From contig CP054182.1 of NCBI GenBank assembly GCA_015709675.1, positions 1,715,448 to 1,779,447 of the forward strand: 64,000 nucleotides of DNA, written 5' to 3'. The notes beneath the pieces are model-generated. The model did no database searches. It saw only the letters and a program-made list of their open reading frames with translations, and was not told the origin of the DNA. The stretch is from Ignavibacteriales bacterium. Its GTDB lineage: Bacteria; Bacteroidota; Ignavibacteria; Ignavibacteriales; Ignavibacteriaceae. Within the stretch, counting starts at the first letter, position 1; each line of letters opens with the position of its first letter. Shown piece by piece: positions 45,433 through 54,812 of this stretch. The translations under genes were made by a program, and so were the position numbers.

Positions 45433-45796
45433 AATCTTCCTTTGGATCAGTATTCCCATCCTGCTTGTGGCTATGGCTGCCTACCGGCTCGGATGGATAT
45501 CTGCAGACCTGCACAGTTCAATTTTAACCGCCCATCTGCTCAATTCTCTCCTCTTTTTTCTGGGGCACTGGCTTAACCGGAAGGGGCTGATGAAGTCAGA
45601 CAAACTCTTCCTAATCTTTGTTTTCGGGGGGCAGATTGCCCGGATGCTCCTGGCACTGGTGCTCATCATTTTAAGTCTCAATTTGTTGAATATGAGTCAG
45701 AAAAACTTTATCTTAGTGTTCTTTTTATTTTATTTTCTGTTTCTGTCTCTGGAAATCTATTACTTAAGCAAAATTAAGAATTTTACAAGACCTTAA
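45407..45796 (+). CDS. Small membrane protein ahead of atpB, subunit I-like
   Basis: 129 residues with four hydrophobic segments (~8-27, ~42-58, ~66-90, ~97-120). It starts inside the atpZ-like gene (26-bp overlap) and ends 5 bp before atpB. Its position and topology are those of ATP synthase subunit I-type (AtpI) proteins, but no clear signature is visible, so the name rests mostly on context. Confidence 0.6.
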   Translation: MISRQKIVKIFLWISIPILLVAMAAYRLGWISADLHSSILTAHLLNSLLFFLGHWLNRKGLMKSDKLFLIFVFGGQIARMLLALVLIILSLNLLNMSQKNFILVFFLFYFLFLSLEIYYLSKIKNFTRP

Positions 45797-45801
45797 ACAT
45801 T

Positions 45802-46653
45802 ATGTCGGAAAACACAGCACTCGCCGTAACTGATACCCTCGCACAGGTGAAAGACACTGTTGCGCAGGCTGGGAAGGAAAGCGACTGGATTATGCATCAT
45901 ATCCTGAACGGAAAGGAACTTGACTTCCTACCGTTTGGTATTATCCATCTTCCTGAACTTAACTTCTTCGGATACGATCTCCTGACCAAGCACTCAGTTT
46001 TTATGGTGCTTATTGCCGCGGTACTGATATTCCTTCTGATTAAGACAGCTAAAAGTTATAAAAAGTCCCTCGTTCCCAAAGGAATGACCAATTTCTTTGA
46101 AGTACTCATTCTTTTTGTACGTGATGAGATAGCAAAACCGACAATCGGCAAAGGCTATGAAAAGTTTGTCCCGTACCTGTTAACAGCGTTCTTTTTTATT
46201 TTGTTTTCGAATTTCTTCGGACTGATTCCGTTTTCGACCACCATCACAAGCAATATCACGGTAACGGCTACCCTGGCAATTATGTCATTTTTCATGATCC
46301 AGATCGGCGGTATCCGCAAGAATGGTGCATTTGGATACTTTAAGGGGCTGATACCCCATGGTATCCCCATACCGCTCCTCGTGATCATGATTCCGGTTGA
46401 GATTCTTGGTCTTTTTACCAAGCCGTTCGCGCTGGCTCTTCGTCTTTTTGCAAATATGACCGCAGGTCATATCGTTATTTACGCCTTGTTCAGTCTGATC
46501 TTTATTTCTAAATCCTGGGGACTGGCAGGTTTTTCATTTGCACTCGCGCTCTTTGTATTCTTCCTAGAAATACTGGTAGCGCTTCTGCAGGCATACATTT
46601 TCACAATGCTGTCATCGCTGTTTATCGGCATGGCGGTTCATCAGGATCATTAA
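45802..46653 (+). CDS. atpB: F0F1 ATP synthase subunit a
   Basis: 283 residues, five to six membrane helices. The essential Arg on the penultimate helix is in ALRLFANMTAGH; the proton half-channel region follows. Partner of the c-ring in proton transfer. The N-terminal ~45 residues are a polar extension (DTLAQVKDTVAQAGKESD), as in Bacteroidota-type subunits. First structural gene of the operon; atpE follows after 44 bp. Confidence 0.96.
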   Translation: MSENTALAVTDTLAQVKDTVAQAGKESDWIMHHILNGKELDFLPFGIIHLPELNFFGYDLLTKHSVFMVLIAAVLIFLLIKTAKSYKKSLVPKGMTNFFEVLILFVRDEIAKPTIGKGYEKFVPYLLTAFFFILFSNFFGLIPFSTTITSNITVTATLAIMSFFMIQIGGIRKNGAFGYFKGLIPHGIPIPLLVIMIPVEILGLFTKPFALALRLFANMTAGHIVIYALFSLIFISKSWGLAGFSFALALFVFFLEILVALLQAYIFTMLSSLFIGMAVHQDH

Positions 46654-46697
46654 TCAACAAAGTCAACATAAATAATTAATTTCTCGGAGGAATAGTA

Positions 46698-46916
46698 ATG
46701 AATTTAGCAGCATTAGCAGCAGGTATCGGTGCCGGTTTAGTAATCGTAGGCGGCGCTTTCGGTATTGGTAAGCTCGCAGCAGCAGCCATGGAAGCAAGCG
46801 GCAGACAGCCAGAAGCAGCCGGTGCAATCCGTACCTCAATGATCATCGCAGCAGCGCTGATCGAAGGTATTGCGCTCTTTGCTCTCGTGATTTGCTTCCA
46901 GTTAGCCGGAAAATAA
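46698..46916 (+). CDS. atpE: F0F1 ATP synthase subunit c
   Basis: 72 residues forming a helical hairpin. The ion-binding carboxylate is Glu56 (AALIEGIALF) and the polar loop is RQP (36-38). The residues around Glu56 do not match the Na-binding signature (Gln on helix 1, Ser-Thr after Glu), so proton coupling is likely. Preceded by a strong site (CGGAGGAA). Codon use is strongly biased. A stable hairpin follows 17 bp after the stop. Confidence 0.97.
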   Translation: MNLAALAAGIGAGLVIVGGAFGIGKLAAAAMEASGRQPEAAGAIRTSMIIAAALIEGIALFALVICFQLAGK

Positions 46917-46932
46917 ATTAAAGAATTTTTAA

Positions 46933-46959
46933 GGCAGTCCGGAACGGTTCCGGACTGCC
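46933..46959 (+). terminator. Strong hairpin between atpE and atpF
   Basis: GGCAGTCCGGAA (46933-46944) pairs perfectly with TTCCGGACTGCC (46948-46959) around a CGG loop, followed by GTTTAATTTTTT. It has the form of a terminator inside the operon and may act as an attenuator or 3'-end protector of atpE mRNA. Confidence 0.75.
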
Positions 46960-46985
46960 GTTTAATTTTTTAATTCCGGAGATTT

Positions 46986-47528
46986 ATGGTTGCATTCATT
47001 TTAACAGCGTTTTACAGAGCCGGCGGCGGTGAAAGCGGCGGACTGCTTGACCTGAATCCAGGTCTTGCTTTCTGGACGGTACTCACCTTCCTCACGGTTC
47101 TTTTCATTCTTAAAAAGTTCGCCTGGACCCCGATCCTTACCGCACTGAATGAAAGAGAAAAATCCATTAAAGATTCTCTCGAAGCCGCTGAAAATGCCAA
47201 GAAGGACACCCAGAAGCTTACTGAAGAAAACCGTTCCATCATTGCCAAAGCAAATGATGAAGCACAGAAAATTATTAACAGTGCGCGCGAGTTCTCGGAA
47301 GAGCTGAAGAAAAGTGAAACTGAAGCATTGAAAGCAGAACTGGAAAAGGAAAAAACTGCGGCTTTCGCTGAAATTGAGCGGAAGAAACAGGAATCAATTG
47401 AGGCAATTAAAGATCAGGTTGCCGAGCTTTCCATTCAGATAGCCGAAAAGCTGATTCGCAAAAACCTTGACAAGGATGCCCAGAAAGAACTGATTTCTAA
47501 ATCACTGAACGAAATTAAAAGTAACTGA
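46986..47528 (+). CDS. atpF: F0F1 ATP synthase subunit b
   Basis: 180 residues: one N-terminal membrane helix ([20 protein letters not shown], ~29-48) then a long charged coiled coil to the end. This is the peripheral stalk that joins F0 to F1. The ATG lies after CCGGAG. It is separated from atpH by 2 bp. Confidence 0.93.
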   Translation: MVAFILTAFYRAGGGESGGLLDLNPGLAFWTVLTFLTVLFILKKFAWTPILTALNEREKSIKDSLEAAENAKKDTQKLTEENRSIIAKANDEAQKIINSAREFSEELKKSETEALKAELEKEKTAAFAEIERKKQESIEAIKDQVAELSIQIAEKLIRKNLDKDAQKELISKSLNEIKSN

Positions 47529-47530
47529 TT

Positions 47531-48085
47531 ATGGCACTGAACAGAGTCGCGGATAAATACGCTGCAACTTTTCTGAGTTTACTCTCTGAAAAGTCTGCGG
47601 ATGCTGCCGTCGGCGAGGATATGCAGTATATAGCTGAATCGCTTAAACAGGTTTCTCAGCTCAGAAGAATTATGGATAACCCCACGATTAATCCTGAACT
47701 GAAGGGAAAACTGATAATCGCGATTTTTGGCGGAAAAATATCCGAACATACTGTAGCCGCGGTTAACTTTCTTGTTTCCAAAAGAAGAATCGAACTGATA
47801 GGAGCGGTTGCGCAATCCTATGTCAGACTCCGCGACGTCAAGCTCGGCAGGATAGCAGTAAAAGTTTCCTCCGTGGTGCCTCTCAGCGATGACCAGAAAG
47901 AGGAAGTCAGAAAGTTTCTTGAGCAGAAGTTCAGCAAAACAGTAACCATGACCAATGAATTAGATGAAAATCTTCTCGGCGGGTTTATTGCTGAAATCGG
48001 AGATACGGTGATTGACGCCTCTCTGAAAAACAAACTGCGCAATGTGAAAAGTAAATTGTTAAACAGTACAATTCCACTTAACTGA
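47531..48085 (+). CDS. atpH: F0F1 ATP synthase subunit delta
   Basis: 184 residues, the usual length. The OSCP/delta fold is seen with N-terminal helical domain (NRVADKYAATFLSLL) and the conserved C-terminal motif DENLLGGFIAEIGDTVIDASLKNKL. It links subunit b to the alpha3beta3 head. Confidence 0.94.
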   Translation: MALNRVADKYAATFLSLLSEKSADAAVGEDMQYIAESLKQVSQLRRIMDNPTINPELKGKLIIAIFGGKISEHTVAAVNFLVSKRRIELIGAVAQSYVRLRDVKLGRIAVKVSSVVPLSDDQKEEVRKFLEQKFSKTVTMTNELDENLLGGFIAEIGDTVIDASLKNKLRNVKSKLLNSTIPLN

Positions 48086-48109
48086 ATTTAGAGTACAAAG
48101 GATTTTAAT

Positions 48110-49660
48110 ATGGTAGAAGTAAGACCGGATGAAATAATTTCAATACTGCGCCAGCAGATTACCGGCTTTAAGGATCAGGCAGATATATACGATGTCGGAA
48201 CCGTGCTTCAGGTGGGTGACGGTATCGCCCGTGTTTTCGGACTCTCGCAGGTAATGGCAGGCGAGCTGGTTGAGTTCCCGAATGATGTGTTTGGCATGGT
48301 GCTTAACCTTGAAGAGGACAGCATCGGATGCGTGCTTTTCGGAGAATCAACACTGGTAAAAGAAGGCGATAAAGTCCGCAGAACCGGAAAAGTTGCATCT
48401 ATGCCTGTGGGCGATTCAATGCTCGGCCGCGTTATCAATCCGCTTGGTGTTCCTGTTGACGGTAAAGGTCCTATTCATACCGACAAGACTCTCCCCATTG
48501 AAAGAAAAGCGCTCGGCGTTCTTCAGAGACAGCCGGTTAAAGAACCGCTGCAGACCGGTATTGCCGCTATTGACGCAATGATCCCTATCGGAAGAGGCCA
48601 GAGAGAACTTATTATTGGTGACAGACAGACCGGTAAAACCGCTGTTGCCATTGACACAATTATTAATCAGAAATATACTCACACTGAAGAAGCAAAGAAG
48701 AACGGCATCAATCCGGTATTCTGCGTTTATGTAGCTGTGGGTCAGAAAAGATCAACCGTTGCGCAGGTTATTGCAAAACTGCAGGAACATGGAGCAATGG
48801 ATTATACAACCGTTATTACGGCATCAGCATCTGAACCTGCTCCGCTTCAGTTCATTGCTCCATACTCAGGCGCAACACTTGGCGAGCACTTCAGAGATAC
48901 AGGCCGCCATTCGCTGGTTATCTATGATGATCTTACCAAACAGGCAGCTGCGTACCGCGAACTTTCGCTTCTCCTGAGAAGACCTCCGGGAAGAGAAGCA
49001 TATCCGGGTGACGTGTTCTATCTGCACAGCCGTCTGCTTGAAAGAGCTTCAAAACTGAATGATGAACTGGGAGGCGGTAGTCTTACTGCGCTTCCGATTA
49101 TTGAAACACAGCAGGGTGACGTTTCTGCGTATATTCCGACGAACGTTATCTCGATTACAGACGGACAGATATATCTGGAATCAAACCTGTTTAACGCAGG
49201 TATCCGTCCTGCTATCAACGTTGGTATATCAGTTTCCCGTGTGGGCGGTAACGCACAGATTAAAGCAATGAAAAAAGTTGCAGGAAGCCTGAAACTTGAC
49301 CTTGCACAGTACCGTGAACTTGAAGCATTCGCGAAGTTCGGTTCTGACCTTGACGTATCTACCCAGAAAACACTTGCACGCGGCGCAAGACTGGTTGAAC
49401 TGCTAAAACAGGGACAGTATGCTCCGATCGCTGTTGAAAAGCAGGTTGTAAGCGTTTATCTCGGAACCAACGGATTCCTTGATACCGTGAATGTAGCTGA
49501 TGTAAAAAGATTCGAAAAAGAATTTGAAGAATTCGCCGTGCTGAAATATCCTGATATCTATAAGAGCATCCGGGAATCAAAAGCAATGAGTGATGACACC
49601 ATCGCGATGATTAAAAAAGCTGTAGCTGAATTCAGCCAGACATTTAAGAAGAGCAACTAA
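48110..49660 (+). CDS. atpA: F0F1 ATP synthase subunit alpha
   Basis: 516 residues. Walker A motif [10 protein letters not shown] is intact; other hallmarks are [12 protein letters not shown] near the N-terminus, [26 protein letters not shown] and [16 protein letters not shown]. Non-catalytic nucleotide-binding subunit. The codon choice is highly biased, consistent with high expression. atpG begins 11 bp downstream; no atpD or atpC follow. Confidence 0.98.
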   Translation: MVEVRPDEIISILRQQITGFKDQADIYDVGTVLQVGDGIARVFGLSQVMAGELVEFPNDVFGMVLNLEEDSIGCVLFGESTLVKEGDKVRRTGKVASMPVGDSMLGRVINPLGVPVDGKGPIHTDKTLPIERKALGVLQRQPVKEPLQTGIAAIDAMIPIGRGQRELIIGDRQTGKTAVAIDTIINQKYTHTEEAKKNGINPVFCVYVAVGQKRSTVAQVIAKLQEHGAMDYTTVITASASEPAPLQFIAPYSGATLGEHFRDTGRHSLVIYDDLTKQAAAYRELSLLLRRPPGREAYPGDVFYLHSRLLERASKLNDELGGGSLTALPIIETQQGDVSAYIPTNVISITDGQIYLESNLFNAGIRPAINVGISVSRVGGNAQIKAMKKVAGSLKLDLAQYRELEAFAKFGSDLDVSTQKTLARGARLVELLKQGQYAPIAVEKQVVSVYLGTNGFLDTVNVADVKRFEKEFEEFAVLKYPDIYKSIRESKAMSDDTIAMIKKAVAEFSQTFKKSN

Positions 49661-49671
49661 GAAGCTGTTTC

Positions 49672-50544
49672 ATGGCAACGTTAAGAGATATACGGAACAG
49701 GATTAAAGGCGTTCAGAGCACGCAGAAGATAACCAAGGCAATGAAGATGGTTGCCGCGGCTAAACTTCGCAGGGCTCAGGATGCAATCATTAATGCCCGT
49801 CCGTTCACCAGAAAACTCAGCGAGATGCTTAAGCATCTGGTAACTGAACATGACCGTGAAACAAACCCGTTCCTCAATCAGAGGGAGGTTAAAAATGTTC
49901 TGGTTGTGGTCGTCAGTGCTGAGAGAGGCCTTTGCGGCGCTTTTAATACAAATATTATCAAAGAAGCATCTTCTTTGTATGCTTCTTTGAAGAAAGACGG
50001 CAAAGAACCTTCACTTTACTGTGTAGGTAAAAAAGGTTATGACTTCTTCAGAAAAAGAAATTATACGATGACCGGCTATAAAACCGGAGTTTTTAACGGT
50101 CTGAAATATGACTCTGCCCTGCAGTTATCCAAGCTTTTTATTGAAGGATACCTGAACGGCCAGTTTGACCAGATTATCGTCGTATATAATGAATTTAAAT
50201 CAGTCGTTTCACAGAGAGTGGTTCGCGAAACCTATCTGCCTGTGCCGGTGATTGAGGCATCACAGAAGGGAATTCACGAAGAAGTGGATTTCATCTATGA
50301 GCCGGGCCAGAAAGATATTTTTGAAAGGCTGCTTGCAATCAATCTGAAGGCACAGTTCTGGAGAATTCTCCTTGAGTCAAACGCGTCCGAATTCGGATCA
50401 CGAATGACTGCTATGGAAAACGCTACCAACAATGCGCGCGATCTGATTAAATCTCTGAAATTAACTTATAATAAAGAGAGACAGGCGGCAATCACCAAGG
50501 AAATCCTTGAAATTGTCTCCGGCGCGAATGCACTTAAGGGCTGA
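49672..50544 (+). CDS. atpG: F0F1 ATP synthase subunit gamma
   Basis: 290 residues. N-terminal helix RNRIKGVQSTQKITKAMKMV and C-terminal helix ASEFGSRMTAMENATNNARDLI form the central shaft; the SAERGLCGAFN motif is present. It is the last ATP synthase gene here; beta and epsilon must be encoded elsewhere, as in many Bacteroidota and Chlorobiota. ffh begins 15 bp later. Confidence 0.97.
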   Translation: MATLRDIRNRIKGVQSTQKITKAMKMVAAAKLRRAQDAIINARPFTRKLSEMLKHLVTEHDRETNPFLNQREVKNVLVVVVSAERGLCGAFNTNIIKEASSLYASLKKDGKEPSLYCVGKKGYDFFRKRNYTMTGYKTGVFNGLKYDSALQLSKLFIEGYLNGQFDQIIVVYNEFKSVVSQRVVRETYLPVPVIEASQKGIHEEVDFIYEPGQKDIFERLLAINLKAQFWRILLESNASEFGSRMTAMENATNNARDLIKSLKLTYNKERQAAITKEILEIVSGANALKG

Positions 50545-50559
50545 TAATACTCAACCCTG

Positions 50560-51888
50560 ATGTTTGAAGAACTCTCTCAAAAGTTAGATAAAGCCCTAAA
50601 GAAAATCACCGGACAGGGCAAGATTACCGAAGCAAATGTTTCGGATACCGTCCGTGAGATAAGGCGTATCCTGCTTGATGCGGACGTTAACTTTAAGGTA
50701 ACAAAAGAGTTTATTGAGCGGGTAACCGCTAAAGCCATGGGTACTGAAGTGCTTACTTCTATTACCCCGGCTCAGCTTATCACAAAAATTATTTATGATG
50801 AGCTGGTTGAACTTCTTGGAAGCGAGAATGCTGATATTAAGCTGAACTCTTCCGGAGTAACCGTCATAATGCTGGTAGGGCTGCAGGGCTCGGGTAAAAC
50901 CACCTTCGCGGGTAAACTTGCCAGGAAGATGACCAAACTCGGAAGAAAGCCTCTTCTCGCCGCGGCCGATATATACAGGCCTGCGGCAATAGAGCAGCTG
51001 AAGATTCTCGGTTACTCTATTTCTGTTCCGGTATTTTCACTTGAGGTGAAGGATGCCCGGAAAATAGCCGAAGATGCACTTGCTTACGCAAAGAGCAACG
51101 GTCATGATACTCTTATTATTGATACTGCAGGACGTCTGCACATCGATAATGAGTTGATGGCTGAAGTCGTTGATATCAGGAATCTTGTGGAGCCTCACGA
51201 GGTTCTTTTTGTTGTTGATTCCATGACCGGTCAGGATGCCGTGAATTCCGCGAAAGCATTCAATGACCAGGTTGGTTTTGACGGAATGGTTCTTACAAAA
51301 CTTGATGGTGACTCACGAGGCGGCTGTGCCCTTTCTATAAGGGCTGTTGTCGGTAAACCGATTAAGTTTATCTCCAACGGAGAAAAACTTGATGCGGTTG
51401 ATAATTTTTATCCCGACCGGCTTGCATCGCGCATTCTTGGAAAAGGAGATGTGATCTCCCTCGTTGAGAAAGCCCAGCAGCATTTTGAAGAAATTGATAC
51501 TGAAAAACTTGAAGCTAAACTGAGGAAGAATCAGTTTGATTTTGATGACTTCTTAAGCCAGATTAAGCTGCTTAAAAAACTCGGGCCGGTTTCTTCACTG
51601 ATGTCCATGATACCGGGCATGAGCAATATGAAGAACGCGAAAGTTGACGAGAAGGCGTTTATAAGAATTGAAGCAATTATCAATTCCATGACGCCTCATG
51701 AAAGAAGTACGCCAAAAGTACTGAACGGAAGCAGAAGAAAAAGAATTGCCCGCGGAAGCGGAACAACACTGCAGGACGTAAACCGCCTGCTGAAACAGTT
51801 TCAGGAAATGCAGACAATGATCAGCAGACTGAACAGATCGGGTTTCAATCCGAAAGGAATGCTCCCGAAGAATTTTAAATTAAACTAA
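50560..51888 (+). CDS. ffh: Signal recognition particle GTPase Ffh
   Basis: 442 residues, N-G-M layout. GTPase motifs: GLQGSGKTTF, DTAGRL and TKLDGDSRGG. The Met-rich M domain follows from ~residue 300 (SSLMSMIPGMSNM, SRRKRIARGSGT). It binds 4.5S RNA and signal peptides and delivers ribosomes to FtsY. Heads the translation cluster that follows. Confidence 0.98.
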   Translation: MFEELSQKLDKALKKITGQGKITEANVSDTVREIRRILLDADVNFKVTKEFIERVTAKAMGTEVLTSITPAQLITKIIYDELVELLGSENADIKLNSSGVTVIMLVGLQGSGKTTFAGKLARKMTKLGRKPLLAAADIYRPAAIEQLKILGYSISVPVFSLEVKDARKIAEDALAYAKSNGHDTLIIDTAGRLHIDNELMAEVVDIRNLVEPHEVLFVVDSMTGQDAVNSAKAFNDQVGFDGMVLTKLDGDSRGGCALSIRAVVGKPIKFISNGEKLDAVDNFYPDRLASRILGKGDVISLVEKAQQHFEEIDTEKLEAKLRKNQFDFDDFLSQIKLLKKLGPVSSLMSMIPGMSNMKNAKVDEKAFIRIEAIINSMTPHERSTPKVLNGSRRKRIARGSGTTLQDVNRLLKQFQEMQTMISRLNRSGFNPKGMLPKNFKLN

Positions 51889-51914
51889 ATATATACTAAT
51901 TGGAGGCATAACAC

Positions 51915-52301
51915 TTGGCAGTAAAGCTAAGATTACGCAGGATGGGTAAAAAGAGACAGCCATATTATAAGCTGGTTGCCGCTGATTCCCGTTCACCCCG
52001 CGATGGAAAGTTTCTTGAGGCGGTTGGCATCTATAATCCGATGACACAGCCCCATCAGCTTGAGATCAGCGAGGAAGCAGCAATTAAATGGCTGCAAAAC
52101 GGAGCACAGCCCACAGACACAGTAAAAAGTTTGCTGAGTCAGAAGGGCATTATGCTTAAATATGATTTATTAAAACGCGGATTAGCTCCTGAAGCTATCG
52201 AAGCAGAAGTTGCAAGCTGGCAGAAACTGAAAGAAACTGCTGCAGCTAACAAGACCGCAAAAAAAGCAAAGAAAAAATCCAAAGGTACTGAAGGAGCGTA
52301 G
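51915..52301 (+). CDS. rpsP: 30S ribosomal protein S16 (TTG start)
   Basis: 128 residues. Starts at TTG 51915 with GGAGG-like site (TTGGAGGC) ten bases upstream, giving the family N-terminus [22 protein letters not shown]16 proper takes ~85 residues; the Ala/Lys-rich tail is an extension seen in this phylum. The khpA-rimM-trmD-rplS order after it is the usual bacterial arrangement. Confidence 0.96.
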   Translation: MAVKLRLRRMGKKRQPYYKLVAADSRSPRDGKFLEAVGIYNPMTQPHQLEISEEAAIKWLQNGAQPTDTVKSLLSQKGIMLKYDLLKRGLAPEAIEAEVASWQKLKETAAANKTAKKAKKKSKGTEGA

Positions 52302-52411
52302 GTTGCAGCTCCTGAAATTAAACCGGAAGTAAACAGCTTCTTTTCTTCTTACACTCCGGTGCGGCGTGTACCTTCAACATCGAGCACCTAACCAAATACG
52401 GAGGACGGACC

Positions 52412-52645
52412 ATGAAAGAATTCATTGAGTTCATTGCGAAGAACATTGTTGATGATCCCTCACAAGTTCATGTTGAGGAATTACAGAAGGAGGATGGTAC
52501 GACCATCCTGAGGCTTAAAGTGGCTCAGGGTGAGACCGGAAAAGTCATCGGCAAGGGTGGTAAAACTGCACAGGCAATCAGGCTTCTGCTTGCTGCTGCA
52601 GGCCGTAAGGACGGAAAAAAGGTTAATTTCGAGATACTTGACTGA
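52412..52645 (+). CDS. khpA: KH-domain RNA-binding protein KhpA
   Basis: 77 residues, a single KH domain with the GxxG loop in GKVIGKGGKTAQAIR. Preceded by ACGGAGGAC. KhpA proteins bind RNA, often with KhpB, and affect cell size and division in some bacteria. It lies between rpsP and rimM in the conserved cluster. Confidence 0.93.
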   Translation: MKEFIEFIAKNIVDDPSQVHVEELQKEDGTTILRLKVAQGETGKVIGKGGKTAQAIRLLLAAAGRKDGKKVNFEILD

Positions 52646-52658
52646 CAACCAGCAGAAT

Positions 52659-53159
52659 ATGTTCAGGATAGCTAAAGTATCCGCTGCTGATGAAAAACGA
52701 GGATACTTTCTTCTTGAACTGTTCACTGATTTCCCTGAAAAACTGCTTTCGGTTAAAGAAATTTCCGTTCAGATTCAGGGAAAGATGAAAATACTGACAA
52801 TTGAAGATGCTGTCCTGAGAAATCAGCAGTGTCTTATACGATTTAAGGGTATTGACCCGGTTGCTGATAAGCCGCTTTTACTGCATGCAGAGTTGTTTCT
52901 GCCTGATGAAATGCTCGAAAAACTTTCCGATCATGAATGGTATATCCATGACCTGATCGGCAGTGAGGTATATAAAAACGGCGAATTATTCGGCAGTATT
53001 GAGGATGTCCTCAGTCTGAAATCAAACGACGTCTGGCAGATAAGAAAAACCGACGGGAGTGAATATCTGCTTCCGGCACTGAAGGAATTGATATCTGAAT
53101 TCAGACCGCATGAAAAAAAACTGATTCTGAAAGACGGAGAGGAGTTTTATGAGGATTGA
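52659..53159 (+). CDS. rimM: Ribosome maturation factor RimM
   Basis: 166 residues from ATG 52659; a TTG 21 bases earlier in the same frame is an alternative start. The C-terminal PRC-barrel is clear (EWYIHDLIGSEVY, GSIEDVLSLKSNDVWQI, EYLLPALKELI). The N-terminal beta-barrel domain is poorly conserved and lacks the usual G-x-K/R-G-E motif. RimM helps mature the 30S head and binds S19. It overlaps trmD by 11 bp, which with the position between khpA and trmD supports the call. Confidence 0.88.
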   Translation: MFRIAKVSAADEKRGYFLLELFTDFPEKLLSVKEISVQIQGKMKILTIEDAVLRNQQCLIRFKGIDPVADKPLLLHAELFLPDEMLEKLSDHEWYIHDLIGSEVYKNGELFGSIEDVLSLKSNDVWQIRKTDGSEYLLPALKELISEFRPHEKKLILKDGEEFYED

Positions 53160-53829
53160 TATACTCTCTGCCGTTCCGGATCTGATGCACAGCCCGCTTA
53201 ATACGAGCATCATCAAGCGGGGCCGGGACAAAGGACTTGTTACCATTGAGGTGCACAATATCAGGGATTATGCCCATGATAAACACCGGATGATAGATGA
53301 CAGGCCATTTGGGGGGCAGCCGGGTATGCTGCTTAAGCCCGAACCGCTCTTTGAAGCAATTGAAACTTTGAATCAACGGTATCAGTATGATACCATGATA
53401 TTCACTTCTCCGCGGGGAAAGATATTTGATCAGAAAGATGCAAACCGCCTCTCTTTGAAACAGAATATACTTTTTGTTGCGGGACACTACAAGGGTATTG
53501 ATCAGCGTGTTGTTGATACCTTTGCTCAGGAAGAATTCTCTATAGGCAAATTTGTGCTGAGCGGAGGAGAACTCCCCGCTTTACTGCTTGTGGATGCAAT
53601 TGTTCGTCTTATTCCCGGAGTACTGGGAGACAGCGAGTCAGCATTAAATGATTCGTTTATGGATGGTGAAGCCATTGAAGCACCGGCCTACACGCGTCCC
53701 GCTGAATTCAGAGGGATGAAGATTCCCGATGTTTTGCTTACGGGCAATCACGGCAAAATTAAGGAATGGCAAAAAGAACAGTCGGTTATTCAGACCGAGA
53801 TATGGAAGAAAAACAATAATATTTTTTAG
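53149..53829 (+). CDS. trmD: tRNA (guanine-N1-)-methyltransferase
   Basis: 226 residues, normal length. Makes m1G37 in tRNAs with SAM. The SPOUT knot motifs are seen: [52 protein letters not shown] and YTRPAEFRG. The preceding RimM gene overlaps its start; rplS begins 15 bp after the stop (its GTG alternative would overlap by one base). Confidence 0.97.
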   Translation: MRIDILSAVPDLMHSPLNTSIIKRGRDKGLVTIEVHNIRDYAHDKHRMIDDRPFGGQPGMLLKPEPLFEAIETLNQRYQYDTMIFTSPRGKIFDQKDANRLSLKQNILFVAGHYKGIDQRVVDTFAQEEFSIGKFVLSGGELPALLLVDAIVRLIPGVLGDSESALNDSFMDGEAIEAPAYTRPAEFRGMKIPDVLLTGNHGKIKEWQKEQSVIQTEIWKKNNNIF

Positions 53830-53843
53830 TGGAGTTAAGCACT

Positions 53844-54188
53844 ATGTTCAGCATAAATAATCTGTTAGAAACTGAAAATCGTACTGATTATCCGGATTTT
53901 CATCCCGGAGACCATGTTAAGGTTTATGTAAAAATTATCGAAGGCGATAAGGAAAGAGAACAGCCCTTTGAAGGTGATGTAATCAGCATCAGAGGCAGCA
54001 AGGAAAACAAAACCTTTATCGTAAGAAAAATTTCCAATGGTGTCGGCGTTGAAAGAATTTTCCCTTTCAACTCACCAAAGATCACCAAGATTGAGCTCCT
54101 GAAGCGCGGTGATGTCCGCAGAGCAAAACTGTTCTACCTCAGAAAACTCTCAGGTAAAGCAGCTAGAATTAAAACCAAGAAAAGCTAA
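53844..54188 (+). CDS. rplS: 50S ribosomal protein L19
   Basis: 114 residues from ATG 53844, which has a GTGGAG site and gives the family length; a GTG at 53829 could add five residues. L19 motifs: [49 protein letters not shown]. It sits at the 30S-50S interface. A strong terminator ends the cluster here. Confidence 0.97.
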   Translation: MFSINNLLETENRTDYPDFHPGDHVKVYVKIIEGDKEREQPFEGDVISIRGSKENKTFIVRKISNGVGVERIFPFNSPKITKIELLKRGDVRRAKLFYLRKLSGKAARIKTKKS

Positions 54189-54214
54189 AAGCTTTTAAGA
54201 GTTTTTCTATTATG

Positions 54215-54250
54215 AGCCGGCCTGCTCAGAAGTAGTGCCGGCTTTTTTTG
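54215..54250 (+). terminator. Rho-independent terminator after rplS
   Basis: AGCCGGC (54215-54221) pairs with GCCGGCT (54237-54243), followed by a run of T. Confidence 0.9.
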
Positions 54251-54399
54251 TTTTAAAATTTTACTGAAGCAGGCGAGCTTTGTGCAACGTTGCCAGGGCC
54301 GAGAGAACCGGGATTTGAGTTATAAGGGGAAAGGACTCTACAGGAAAACACCTGTACTTCATGATGAAGCAGTCAGTTATGGTAAATGTAAGTACTGTT

Positions 54400-54717
54400 T
54401 CAGTTTTGTTCGATTGCGGTCAGTGTTTTGTCAACAAGAACAATAACACGCACTGTTCCTGTAATGGTCACTTTTTCACCCGGAGAGGGGAGAGGTGATT
54501 TGGTAATCACCGGAATCTGTCCGGTTTTATCTGAGATCAGATAATATGAGATCACTTCAAGATCAAAAACTTCGGTCACGCTGCCGCTGACAGTAACCCG
54601 GTGATTGGTATACTGCCGGATATTTTCGTGGATTTCCCCAATGTCTGTTTCAGAACTGCATCCGGAAAAGATCAGACTGAATATTCCGGCAATGTATATT
54701 TTCCTGAAGTATGCCAC
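54400..54717 (-). CDS. Small OB-fold-like lipoprotein
   Basis: 105 residues. Lipobox LIFSGC (Cys near residue 20) follows a short signal peptide. The rest looks like an OB-fold of the bOB/tRNA-anti type (HRVTVSGSVTEVFDLEVISYYLISDKTGQIPV, GEKVTITGTV). Function unknown; such proteins are often periplasmic. It is minus-strand, downstream of yceI, but a terminator lies between them. Confidence 0.7.
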   Translation of the reverse strand: MAYFRKIYIAGIFSLIFSGCSSETDIGEIHENIRQYTNHRVTVSGSVTEVFDLEVISYYLISDKTGQIPVITKSPLPSPGEKVTITGTVRVIVLVDKTLTAIEQN

Positions 54718-54760
54718 AGGGTAAAGAGTATATTAATGAAAATTCTTTCCTGAAGATAAT

Positions 54761-54795
54761 AAAAAAGGGATTCCCTTTTTCAAGAGAATCCCTTT
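54761..54795 (-). terminator. Rho-independent terminator of yceI
   Basis: AAAAGGGATTC (54763-54773) and GAATCCCTTTT (54785-54795) form an 11-bp stem; read on the minus strand it is followed by a T-run. It lies 18 bp past the yceI stop. Confidence 0.85.
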
Positions 54796-54812
54796 TATAA
54801 GGAGGGAAAAGT

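Noticed and set aside
46986-47030. Na-type ATP synthase
   Set aside because: Subunit c lacks the Gln on helix 1 and Ser-Thr after the Glu that mark Na-binding rings, so proton coupling is more likely.
52302-52411. Possible extra small gene between rpsP and khpA
   Set aside because: No start with ribosome site and no recognisable protein; treated as a spacer.
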